The notes under the pieces were generated by a model. The model was given only the letters and a program-made list of their open reading frames with translations. It ran no database searches and was not told the DNA's origin. Below are positions 52,717-60,410 of a stretch of 64,000 nucleotides of DNA, piece after piece. Positions within the stretch are counted from its first letter, which is position 1. Each line of letters starts with the position of its first letter. The translations under genes were made by a program, and so were the position numbers. Where the stretch lies: contig NZ_FORA01000001.1 in the NCBI RefSeq assembly GCF_900113875.1, positions 1,054,001 to 1,118,000 of the forward strand, read 5' to 3'. The DNA is from Jannaschia pohangensis. GTDB lineage: Bacteria; Pseudomonadota; Alphaproteobacteria; Rhodobacterales; Rhodobacteraceae.

Positions 52717-53016
52717 ATGAGCGGCGCAAATGAAATGGCCCGGAACCTGTTGGCGCAGGAACCGGGCCGGAATTATCGCCATGCGATAGCGGCGGACACC
52801 CAGAAAATAGCACGCCCGATACGCCAGCGCCACAATAGCGGCACGTCTAATCGCATCACACCCAGCGCAGGCGAGACTTTCCGCATCATGGCGGCGGGCC
52901 GCAAATGCTGGGCGGTCGAAGAACTACGCCGCGTAGGTGCGCGGCGATGCACGCCTATCGGCAAAACTATGCTGCGCTCCGGCGCGTCCTTCGACTTGAA
53001 CGGGGGTGCAGTATGA
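52717..53016 (+). CDS. Hypothetical small basic protein (99 aa)
   Basis: A 99-residue basic protein, MSGANEMARNLLAQEPGRNY, with Arg-rich segments (RPIRQRHNSGTSNR, EELRRVGARRCTPIG). It begins one base after the AlpA-type stop and its own stop overlaps the next start (ATGA). No recognised domain; DNA binding is possible from composition. The tight packing supports it as a real gene of the module. Confidence 0.55.
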   Translation: MSGANEMARNLLAQEPGRNYRHAIAADTQKIARPIRQRHNSGTSNRITPSAGETFRIMAAGRKCWAVEELRRVGARRCTPIGKTMLRSGASFDLNGGAV

Positions 53017-53111
53017 CTCGTCTCCAAATCCTGCGCCTACGTGTAACGCACGGCCTGACCGAGGCGCAGGCACACGCTCTGGCCGTCCTGATATGGGGGG
53101 CCAAGCAATGA
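53013..53111 (+). CDS. Micro-ORF of 32 codons in the replication module
   Basis: MTRLQILRLRVTHGLTEAQA plus twelve further residues, ending LIWGAKQ. It overlaps the stop of the preceding gene by four bases (ATGA) and its own stop overlaps the primase ATG in the same way. This double coupling, and a clearly amphipathic helical sequence, are the reasons for calling it. It may be a small regulator or partner of the primase; function unknown. Confidence 0.5.
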   Translation: MTRLQILRLRVTHGLTEAQAHALAVLIWGAKQ

Positions 53112-53995
53112 CCGATGCTTGCGACCTGACACAGGCGCTGGGCGGCAAGTGGTATCATAGATACGGGACGGCACCCTGCCCCGTATGCCAGCCCCAGCGC
53201 AAAAAGGGCCAGACCGCCCTAACCATTGCCAATGGGCGCACCGGGCGGCTGGTGCTGGACTGCAAAAAAACCGGCTGCGCCTTTTTCGACATTCTGGCAG
53301 CGGCAGGGCTGCGCTCGGGAGATTACACGCCCCCCGAACCGGCAGCGCTGGCCCTACGCGATGCGGAACGTCGGGCGGATATTCGGCAGCGGGCGTTGCA
53401 GGCGTCTCGCCAGTGGAAAGAGGCGCAGCCCATCATGGGCACGCTTGCGGAAACCTATCTGCGAACTGCTCGGGGCATCACATGCGACTTGCCCCAGACT
53501 TTGCGCTTTCACGGCTCTTGCTGGCATGGGCCAACGGCAAATGAATATCCGGCGCTCGTGGCGCTGGTGGAGGGCAGCGACGGCGTGGCCGTGCATCGGA
53601 CCTATTTGCGCGCCGATGGCATGGAAAAGGCCGATATCGCCCCGGCAAAGATGATGCTGGGCGCGACCACAGGGGGCGCTGTCCGGCTCAATCAAGGGCC
53701 TGGGCCGCTGGTGGTAGCAGAGGGCATAGAAACCGCCCTTACCCTTGCCTCTGGTCTGCTGCGCGGCCCTGCAACTGTCTGGGCAGCACTATCGACGTCC
53801 GGCATCCGGGGGCTGCGTCTTCCTCACGCGACGGGACGTCTGACAATTGCGCCCGATGGCGACACGCCGGGCCGCGAAGCGGTAAATGAACTAGCAAGGC
53901 GTGCGCAAGCTCTGGGTTGGCAAGTCTCCCTGTTCCCCGCGCACATCGGGCGCGACTGGAACGATATTCTTATGATGAGCGGGGAAAACGGATGA
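53108..53995 (+). CDS. DnaG-like primase with zinc finger and Toprim domain
   Basis: A 295-residue satellite primase. An N-terminal zinc motif (CPVCQPQRKKGQ with the following CKKTGC) precedes a DUF7146-like region (TYLRTARGIT CDLPQTLRFH) and a Toprim domain with the conserved Glu in LVVAEGIETALTLA and the DxD in LTIAPDGDTPGREA. It should make primers for island replication. It overlaps both neighbours by four bases and works with the DUF3987 protein downstream, the usual pair in P4-like replicons. Confidence 0.88.
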   Translation: MTDACDLTQALGGKWYHRYGTAPCPVCQPQRKKGQTALTIANGRTGRLVLDCKKTGCAFFDILAAAGLRSGDYTPPEPAALALRDAERRADIRQRALQASRQWKEAQPIMGTLAETYLRTARGITCDLPQTLRFHGSCWHGPTANEYPALVALVEGSDGVAVHRTYLRADGMEKADIAPAKMMLGATTGGAVRLNQGPGPLVVAEGIETALTLASGLLRGPATVWAALSTSGIRGLRLPHATGRLTIAPDGDTPGREAVNELARRAQALGWQVSLFPAHIGRDWNDILMMSGENG

Positions 53996-55488
53996 ACGCG
54001 CCACAACCGATCCCGTTTGAGCCGGAACCACCGCAACCTTTGGTGCGGACCATCGCCCCAGGTGAAACCTATCCCGTCGAGGCGCTGGGGCCTTTACGCG
54101 CCGCCGTGGAAGCCGTGCAGGGTATGACCCAGGCCCCTATGGCAATTCCTGCGCAATCAGCCTTGGCGGTCGCGTCTCTTGCAGTGCAGGGCTTTGCCGA
54201 TGTGGAAACACTGGGCGGTCCGCGTGCGGTGTCGCTCTATGCACTGACCATCGCGTGCAGCGGTGAACGGAAATCGGCGTGCGACGCCCCATTGATGGCG
54301 GCGCTGCGGGACCATGAACGCAAACAGGCGAAAACTCAGCGCGATGAGATGCAAAGCTGGACCAATGCGCACGCCCTTTGGAAAGGCGTGCGCGACCGCA
54401 TCCTTGCCGAAGCAAGAAAAGGCAAAGGCGAAAAGCGCGAAGCCGCGCAAGCCGAGCTTAATGCGCTGGGGACAGAACCCAGCGCGCCCCCATCGACTGA
54501 CCGCACGGTGTCCGAACCGACGTTCGAGGGGCTCACGAAACTCTTTGCGACCGGCCAGCCCAGCCTTGGCCTTTTCTCGGACGAAGGCGGGCAGTTTTTA
54601 GGCGGGCACGCCATGAACAGCGAAAACAGGCAGAAGACATTGGCCGCGCTCAATGACCTCTGGCAGGGCAACCCCATACGGCGCACGTGCTCCGGCGACG
54701 GACATGCGACGCTATTCGGGCGGCGGCTGGCAGTGCATTTGATGGTTCAACCGACCGTGGCGCGCATCTTTCTGGCCGATCCACTGGCGGCGGATACCGG
54801 CTTTCTGCCCCGCTTCCTAATGTGCGAACCGCCCAGCGCAATCGGCACTCGGATGCAGGCGAACGCGCGGCAGGACGATATGGCCTTGGCCGATTTTTCC
54901 GACCGGCTGCGCAGCATCCTCGACACCTCCATGCCAATGGACGAAGACACCCGCGAATTGCAGCCGCGCATCCTGCGCCTTGCCCCAGACGCCCGCATGT
55001 TGCTGTCAGGCTTTTCGGATGCGATCGAGGCGGCGCAGGCCCCCCTGGGCGACCTCGCGCATATCACGGGCACCGCATCAAAGGCTGCGGAACAGGCCGC
55101 GCGCATTGGGGGCGTCCTGACTCTATGGGCGGATGTGGACGCGGCGCTGGTCAAGGCCGACGTGATGGCTGACGCGATTGCTTTGGCGCAATTCTATCTG
55201 TCAGAAGCATCACGGCTTGCCAGTGCGGCGGCCATGTCTGCGGAAATCGACATGGCAGAGACGCTGCGCAAATGGTTGCTGAACAGTTGGCTGCATTCGG
55301 ACGTGATGGTGCGGGATGTGGTGCAAATGGGGCCAAACGCCATGCGTGAGACTCCGAAGGCGGGCGCCGCTATGGGCATCCTAGAAAAACATGGCTGGCT
55401 CGTGCGACTGGACGCGGGCGCGGTGGTGCGCGGATCAGCGCGGGCCGAAGCGTGGCACATCGTGAAGGGGGGCGGCTACGTGGTTTGA
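53992..55488 (+). CDS. DUF3987 (YfjI-like) replication protein
   Basis: A 498-residue DUF3987 protein: ALGPLRAAVEAVQGMTQAPM AIPAQS, ACSGERKSACDAPLMAALR (a P-loop-like SGERKS), LGLFSDEGGQFLGGHAMNSE and FLADPLAADTGFLPRFLMCE. Members replace or accompany the helicase in satellite and plasmid primase modules. The start at 53992 overlaps the primase stop (ATGA). It appears full length. ATPase or helicase activity is inferred. Confidence 0.85.
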   Translation: MNAPQPIPFEPEPPQPLVRTIAPGETYPVEALGPLRAAVEAVQGMTQAPMAIPAQSALAVASLAVQGFADVETLGGPRAVSLYALTIACSGERKSACDAPLMAALRDHERKQAKTQRDEMQSWTNAHALWKGVRDRILAEARKGKGEKREAAQAELNALGTEPSAPPSTDRTVSEPTFEGLTKLFATGQPSLGLFSDEGGQFLGGHAMNSENRQKTLAALNDLWQGNPIRRTCSGDGHATLFGRRLAVHLMVQPTVARIFLADPLAADTGFLPRFLMCEPPSAIGTRMQANARQDDMALADFSDRLRSILDTSMPMDEDTRELQPRILRLAPDARMLLSGFSDAIEAAQAPLGDLAHITGTASKAAEQAARIGGVLTLWADVDAALVKADVMADAIALAQFYLSEASRLASAAAMSAEIDMAETLRKWLLNSWLHSDVMVRDVVQMGPNAMRETPKAGAAMGILEKHGWLVRLDAGAVVRGSARAEAWHIVKGGGYVV

Positions 55489-55795
55489 CGCATCCGCTGC
55501 ACTGACGGAACTCGGCGGCGGTCATTATGACCACGTATTGGCTGCTGCTACACCCGCTACACCGGCTACATTCCGCCCCGGTGTAGCAAAAGTAGCGGAT
55601 GTAGCGCGCGCCCCTAAATCGCTGGCGATAAACAGATGGGGCGCAGGTCCGTCCCATCTGCTCAGTATCCCAAACACATGTGCGACGTGCGGAGTAGCTG
55701 ACTGGACTGTCAGCCTCACAGAACCTGATGGCCGAAAGCTGCATGTCGCGTGCTGGAAGGCAGAAATTACAGAAAGGATGCAAAATGGTGAATGA
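55478..55795 (+). CDS. Hypothetical protein with CxxC, start codon uncertain
   Basis: The open frame is protein-like from TWFDASAALTELGGGHYDHV through an Ala/Thr/Pro-rich stretch to NTCATCGVADWTVSLTEPDG and an end in VACWKAEITERMQ. The Cys pairs may bind zinc. The only codon at the expected start, overlapping the DUF3987 stop, is ACG (55478); no ATG or GTG follows until late and a TTG is at 55538. A T-to-C change of an original ATG, silent in the DUF3987 frame, would explain this. It overlaps the next gene by 11 bases. Confidence 0.5.
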   Translation, partial: TWFDASAALTELGGGHYDHVLAAATPATPATFRPGVAKVADVARAPKSLAINRWGAGPSHLLSIPNTCATCGVADWTVSLTEPDGRKLHVACWKAEITERMQNGE

Positions 55796-56336
55796 CCTCG
55801 ACAAACAAGACAATTGGGCCGCGAAAATGCGGGCACGAAAGCCGCCCAGCGTCGGTCTGGACTGGAGGCCCGATAACACTCTCAACCTATCGCTTAGCGG
55901 CGACTGGGCACGCATCTTCAAGGCATCCGGCAATGTATCGGTGTCCAATGGTCTTATGGCACAGGCGGCGATTCTTGGTTCACAGGGCAAGCGGACGGAC
56001 CAAGAGGCGACCAACTTTGTCACGGGCTACGTGGATGCGATGGCTCCCCAAGACGCAGCTGAGGCCTTGCTGCTAACCCAGATGGCCGCAACGCATCAGG
56101 CCACGTTGATGCTGGCGCGACGCCGGAACGATGCGGAGACGTTGCCGCAACAAGACGCCGCCGAACGAGCGCTAAACAAGCTGGCGCGCACCTACGCTGC
56201 GCAAATGGAAACTTTAAAGCGGTATCGCTCGAAGGGGCAGCAAACTGTTCGCGTCGAACGTGTCAACGTGGAGAGCGGCGGACAAGCGATTGTGGGGAAC
56301 GTCGAGACGGGGGGAGCGTGCAGGAGAACAGGCTAG
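55785..56336 (+). CDS. Hypothetical island protein (183 aa)
   Basis: A 183-residue soluble protein, MVNDLDKQDNWAAKMRARKP, with a helical middle (AAEALLLTQMAATHQATLML ARRR) and a basic C-terminal part (TLKRYRSKGQQTVRVERVNV ESGGQAIVGNV). The last segment resembles the C-terminal motif of small phage/satellite proteins with QTVRVEHV and QAIVGNV repeats, which are common in alphaproteobacterial islands. Start at 55785 after AAAGGATG. Function unknown. Confidence 0.65.
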   Translation: MVNDLDKQDNWAAKMRARKPPSVGLDWRPDNTLNLSLSGDWARIFKASGNVSVSNGLMAQAAILGSQGKRTDQEATNFVTGYVDAMAPQDAAEALLLTQMAATHQATLMLARRRNDAETLPQQDAAERALNKLARTYAAQMETLKRYRSKGQQTVRVERVNVESGGQAIVGNVETGGACRRTG

Positions 56337-56426
56337 GCGCTTGCGGACATTGAGAGGTGCAAAGTTGGGCATAGCCTTTGCAGTTTTACGATTGAAGTGC
56401 GCGCGCAACGCGGCAAAGGTGTCGGG

Positions 56427-59400
56427 ATGATTGATGCACAAAACACTATGGACGTTGCAGAATTCATCACGCGCTGGGCGGCATCCGGTGGCAGTGAGCG
56501 CGCCAATTTCCAGACCTTCGCGAATGAACTGTGCGGGATATTGGGCGTGCCACGCCCCGATCCCGCCACGCAGCACGCGCCCAGCGATGCTTACTGCTTC
56601 GAACGCCCGGTCACTTTCATTCACACCGGCAGTCAATCGCGCGGCTTTATCGACCTCTACCGTGCCGGGCATTTCGTGATGGAGGCCAAGCAAGGCACCG
56701 ATGGGAAGGCCAACCCGAAAACAGATCAGGCGGAACTGATCCCCGACCTGCCGCGCGCCACCCGTGTCGGACATGGCAAGCGCGGCACCCAGCAATGGGC
56801 GCTGGCCATGATGGGTGCGAAAGCCCAGGCGGATGGATACGCCCGCGCCGTGTCACGGGATGATGGCTGGCCACCTTTCCTGATGGTGGTGGACGTAGGC
56901 CATGTGATCGAACTCTACGCTGACTTTTCGGGACAAGGCCAAGGATACACACAGTTTCCCGATGGTCGCCGCTACCGCATCACGATGGACGATCTGCGGA
57001 ACGAAGCCACGCGGGACTTGCTCCGCATGATCTGGACCGATCCCATGGCGCTGGACCCTTCGCGGACGGCGGCACGTGTGACGCGCGAGGTAGCGGACCG
57101 GCTGGCCGCCCTTGGCCGGTCCTTCGAGGGTCAGGGTCATGCGCCCGAAACCGTTGCCAACTTCCTGATGCGATGCCTGTTCACCATGTTTGCCGAGGAT
57201 GTGGACTTGATCCCGGCTGACAGCTTCACGGATCTGCTGACCAAGTTGCGAGGGCACCCCGAACATGCAGCCCCATCGCTCAAGGCGCTATGGGAGACCA
57301 TGAATACCGGCGGCTTTTCCGCCGTCCTGACGACCGACCTCAAGAAATTCAACGGCGGCCTGTTCAAGGATGCTGAGGCCCTGCCCCTATCCAACGTGCA
57401 ACTGTCCCTGCTGATCGACGCGGCACAATGCGACTGGCGCGAGGTGGAGCCCGCGATTTTCGGCACCCTGCTGGAACGCGCGTTGGACAAGAAACAGCGC
57501 CACAAGCTGGGCGCGCATTACACGCCGCGCGCCTATGTCGAACGGCTTGTGGTGCCCACCATCATGGAACCCTTGCGCGCCGATTGGGCCGATGTGCAGG
57601 CCGCCGCCCTGACCTTGGCCAAACAGGGCAAGGAGGACGCCGCGCGCGATGTGGTGCGCGATTTCCACCGGCAGCTTTGCGAAACCACGGTGCTGGACCC
57701 GGCCTGTGGATCGGGCAATTTCCTGTACGTGGCCCTCGAACTGATGAAGCGGCTGGAAGGGGAAGTGACGGCCCTGCTGGCCGAACTGGGCGAAGATCAA
57801 AGCGCACTGTCGCTGGCGGGCTACACCGTGGACCCGCACCAGTTTCTGGGCATCGAACTGAACCCCTGGGCGGCGGCGGTGGCCGAACTGGTGCTGTGGA
57901 TCGGCTATCTGCAATGGCACTTCCGCACCCACGGCACGGCCAGCCCGTCGGAGCCTGTGCTGCGCGATTTCCACAATATCGAAAACCGCGATGCCGTGCT
58001 GACCTACACCGGCACCACGCCCCGGCTGGACGAGGCGGGCGCGCCCGTGACCCGGTGGGATGGCGTCACCAAGACGCGCCACCCGGTGACCGGAGAGGAC
58101 GTGCCCGACCCCCAGGCCCGCGTGCCGGTGCTGGACTATGCCGCGCCCAAACCCGCGCAATGGCCGCGCGCCGATTTCATCGTGGGCAATCCGCCGTTCA
58201 TCGGGGCCAGCCGGATGCGCGACGCCCTTGGCGACGGCTATGCGGAGGCGTTGTGGAAAGCCTATCCCAAGATGCCGCAAAGCGCGGATTTCGTCATGTT
58301 CTGGTGGGAAAAGGCGGCGCTGGCGACCCGTGGGTGGAAACCGGCGACCGCCAAGGCAAAAGCCAGGGGCACCCGCCGCATGGGGCTGATCACGACCAAT
58401 TCCCTGCGGCAGACGTTCAACCGCAAGGTGCTGGCCCCGCATATGGCCGACCCGAAAACGCCCCTGTCCCTGACCTACGCCATTCCCGATCACCCTTGGG
58501 TGGATGCGGGCGATGGGGCGGCGGTGCGTATCGCCATGACCGTGGGGCGGTTGGGCAACCATCCGGGGCGGTTGTTGACCGTGGACCGCGAACAGAAGAG
58601 CGAGGCGGAGGCCGAAGGGCGCGCCGTGTCCCTGTCCGTCGAGAAGGGCAAGATTTTCGCCAACCTGCGGATTGGGGCAGATGTGGCGGGGGCCAAGCCA
58701 CTCAAGGCGAATGATGGAATTTCCTCACCCGGCGTGAAGCTGCACGGCGCGGGCTTCATCGTGACGCCAGCCGAGGCAAGGGCGCTTGGTCTGGGCACCG
58801 TGCCGGGCCTCGAAAACCATATCCGCGACTATCGCAACGGCCGCGACCTGACCGCAACCCCGCGCGGGGTTATGGTCATCGACCTGTTCGGTCTGTCTGA
58901 AAAAGAGGTCCGCGAACGGTTCCCGGCAGTCTATCAGCATGTATTCGACCGGGTGAAACCAGAGCGCGATGAACGGGCGAAAAACTCGAAAGATAGTGCG
59001 GCATATGCAAGACTCTGGTGGCTCCACGGGAAGCCACGACAAATGTTGCGCCCGGCGCTGCAGGGCTTGCCGCGATACATCGCCACCGTTGAGACCACCA
59101 AGCACCGGACGTTCCAATTTCTTGGTTCCAACACCCTGCCGGACAACATGCTGATCGCAATCGGTAGCGACGACGCCGCTATGATTTCGATTTTATCGTC
59201 GCGAGTGCATGTCGCATGGGCGCTGACCGCTGGCGGGCGTCTCGGATTCGGGAATGACCCACGATACAACAAATCAAAGTGCTTCGACCCCTTCCCCTTC
59301 CCCGACCTCACCGACCCCCAGCGTACCCGCCTGCGCGCCTTGGGCGAAGAACTCGACGCCCATCGCAAGGCCCAACAGGCGCAGCACCCTAAGCTGACCC

Positions 59401-59933
59401 TGACGCAGATGTATAACGTGCTTGAAAAGCTGCGCGCGGGCGAAACCATCGAAGGAAAGGACCGCGAAACCTACGACCAGGGCCTGATCGGCATCCTGCG
59501 CGACATCCACGACCGGATCGACGCCGCCGTGGCCGACGCCTACGGCTGGCCCGCCGATCTGTCCGACGACGACATCCTGCACCGCCTTGTGGACCTCAAC
59601 CGCGAACGCGCCGCCGAGGAAGCGCAGGGACACATCCGCTGGCTGCGCCCCGAGTATCAGAACCCGGCGGGCACGCAGGCAGAGGCCAAGGGCAAGACCG
59701 CCGACATGGACCTTGGCCCCAAGGCTGCCGCCGACAAGCCCGCCTTCCCCAAGGCCCTGCCCGACCAGATCGCCGCCGTCCGCGAAGCGCTCTCCGATCT
59801 GGGCCAGGCCACCCCCGAACAGGTCGCCCGCCAATTCAAGCGGGGCCGCGCCGCGACAGTGCAACCGCTTCTGGACAGCCTGACCGCCCTGGGACAGGCG
59901 CAGGTGGTGGACGGTGGACGCTATGCGATGTGA
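56427..59933 (+). CDS. MmeI-like (type IIL) restriction-modification enzyme
   Basis: A 1168-residue single-chain endonuclease and adenine methyltransferase. The N-terminal nuclease has Asp76-X9-Glu86-Ala-Lys88 (GFIDLYRAGHFVMEAKQG), the spacing of MmeI's D-X9-EXK. The helical connector follows, then the methyltransferase: GAHYTP near 362, motif I LDPACGSGNF (423-432), motif IV NPPF (588-591), and a target-recognition region. Family members methylate one strand of an asymmetric site and cut about 20 bases away, both functions in one protein. It is longer than MmeI (about 919 aa); the extra C-terminal part ends in a winged-helix-like stretch. The frame is intact and the gene is the main cargo of island 2. 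Confidence 0.88.
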   Translation: MIDAQNTMDVAEFITRWAASGGSERANFQTFANELCGILGVPRPDPATQHAPSDAYCFERPVTFIHTGSQSRGFIDLYRAGHFVMEAKQGTDGKANPKTDQAELIPDLPRATRVGHGKRGTQQWALAMMGAKAQADGYARAVSRDDGWPPFLMVVDVGHVIELYADFSGQGQGYTQFPDGRRYRITMDDLRNEATRDLLRMIWTDPMALDPSRTAARVTREVADRLAALGRSFEGQGHAPETVANFLMRCLFTMFAEDVDLIPADSFTDLLTKLRGHPEHAAPSLKALWETMNTGGFSAVLTTDLKKFNGGLFKDAEALPLSNVQLSLLIDAAQCDWREVEPAIFGTLLERALDKKQRHKLGAHYTPRAYVERLVVPTIMEPLRADWADVQAAALTLAKQGKEDAARDVVRDFHRQLCETTVLDPACGSGNFLYVALELMKRLEGEVTALLAELGEDQSALSLAGYTVDPHQFLGIELNPWAAAVAELVLWIGYLQWHFRTHGTASPSEPVLRDFHNIENRDAVLTYTGTTPRLDEAGAPVTRWDGVTKTRHPVTGEDVPDPQARVPVLDYAAPKPAQWPRADFIVGNPPFIGASRMRDALGDGYAEALWKAYPKMPQSADFVMFWWEKAALATRGWKPATAKAKARGTRRMGLITTNSLRQTFNRKVLAPHMADPKTPLSLTYAIPDHPWVDAGDGAAVRIAMTVGRLGNHPGRLLTVDREQKSEAEAEGRAVSLSVEKGKIFANLRIGADVAGAKPLKANDGISSPGVKLHGAGFIVTPAEARALGLGTVPGLENHIRDYRNGRDLTATPRGVMVIDLFGLSEKEVRERFPAVYQHVFDRVKPERDERAKNSKDSAAYARLWWLHGKPRQMLRPALQGLPRYIATVETTKHRTFQFLGSNTLPDNMLIAIGSDDAAMISILSSRVHVAWALTAGGRLGFGNDPRYNKSKCFDPFPFPDLTDPQRTRLRALGEELDAHRKAQQAQHPKLTLTQMYNVLEKLRAGETIEGKDRETYDQGLIGILRDIHDRIDAAVADAYGWPADLSDDDILHRLVDLNRERAAEEAQGHIRWLRPEYQNPAGTQAEAKGKTADMDLGPKAAADKPAFPKALPDQIAAVREALSDLGQATPEQVARQFKRGRAATVQPLLDSLTALGQAQVVDGGRYAM

Positions 59934-59953
59934 CACACCCGGGGGGGACGAAG

Positions 59954-60220
59954 ATGAAAGCTGACGCTGACCCCATGCAAAGCGCCCATGGCGCACCCAG
60001 ATGCACCGCCAAATCGAAGCGCACCGGCAACCCCTGCCGTGCCCCCGCCGTTCGCGGCTGCACCGTTTGTCGAATGCACGGCGCGCGGGGTAGCGCGAAG
60101 CCCGGCACGGCGCATCCGAACTGGAAACACGGCGGGCGCAGCGGCGACATGGTGAACCTGCGCAAGCTGGCGAACGCGCTGAGCCGCGAAACGCGCAACC
60201 TGGCTGATGGCATGGACTAG
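59954..60220 (+). CDS. Small basic HGGR-type phage/satellite protein (88 aa)
   Basis: An 88-residue protein with CTAKSKRTGNPCRAPAVRGC TVCRMHGARG and NWKHGGRSGDMVNLRKLANA. The C..K..G.PC..PA..G...C..HGG pattern and the following WKHG are seen in many small proteins of phages and islands, sometimes beside terminase genes; Cys and His could bind zinc. The ATG at 59954 is preferred over a GTG at 59930 that overlaps the restriction gene. Last gene of the island. Confidence 0.7.
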   Translation: MKADADPMQSAHGAPRCTAKSKRTGNPCRAPAVRGCTVCRMHGARGSAKPGTAHPNWKHGGRSGDMVNLRKLANALSRETRNLADGMD

Positions 60221-60246
60221 GCCCACCCGCAGAGGCATCAAAGCAT

Positions 60247-60269
60247 CTAGGGTGGATAATTAGGGGGAT
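60247..60269. repeat. Right copy of the 23-bp island-end repeat
   Basis: Matches 50564-50586 with a single mismatch, same orientation, and lies 57 bases inside the right attachment repeat. Together with the left copy it brackets the island just inside the attachment sites, as integrase arm-type sites do. Confidence 0.7.
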
Positions 60270-60326
60270 GGATCACAACCCATTTCAGGACTTACCGTTA
60301 TAAATCAGTATTTTATGTGATTTATT

Positions 60327-60402
60327 TGGTGCCCCCACACGGACTCGAACCGCGGACCTACTGATTACAAATCAGTTGCTCTACCAGCTGAGCTATAGGG
60401 GC
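60327..60402 (-). tRNA. tRNA-Thr(UGU), integration target of island 2
   Basis: Read on the minus strand: acceptor GCCCCTA/TGGGGGC, discriminator A and encoded CCA; D arm AGCTCAGCTGGTAGAGC; anticodon stem ACTGA/TCAGT with loop TTTGTAA (anticodon TGT); T loop TTCGAGT. 76 bases and intact. Its last 17 bases are repeated at 50433-50449, so the 3' end is supplied by the island. Confidence 0.96.
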
Positions 60403-60410
60403 ACTGCCGG

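Larger units (their letters stand above)
50433..60343. mobile_element. Satellite-like island 2 in tRNA-Thr(UGU)
   Basis: A 17-base direct repeat (TGGTGCCCCCACACGGA) at 50433-50449 and 60327-60343 is the 3' end of tRNA-Thr; the right copy is part of the intact gene. Between them lie an integrase pseudogene, a hypothetical gene, an AlpA-type regulator, small overlapping genes, a DnaG-like primase, a DUF3987 protein, two hypothetical genes, an MmeI-like restriction-modification gene and a small basic protein, all on the plus strand. The order resembles P4-type satellites. No virion genes are present. Confidence 0.85.
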
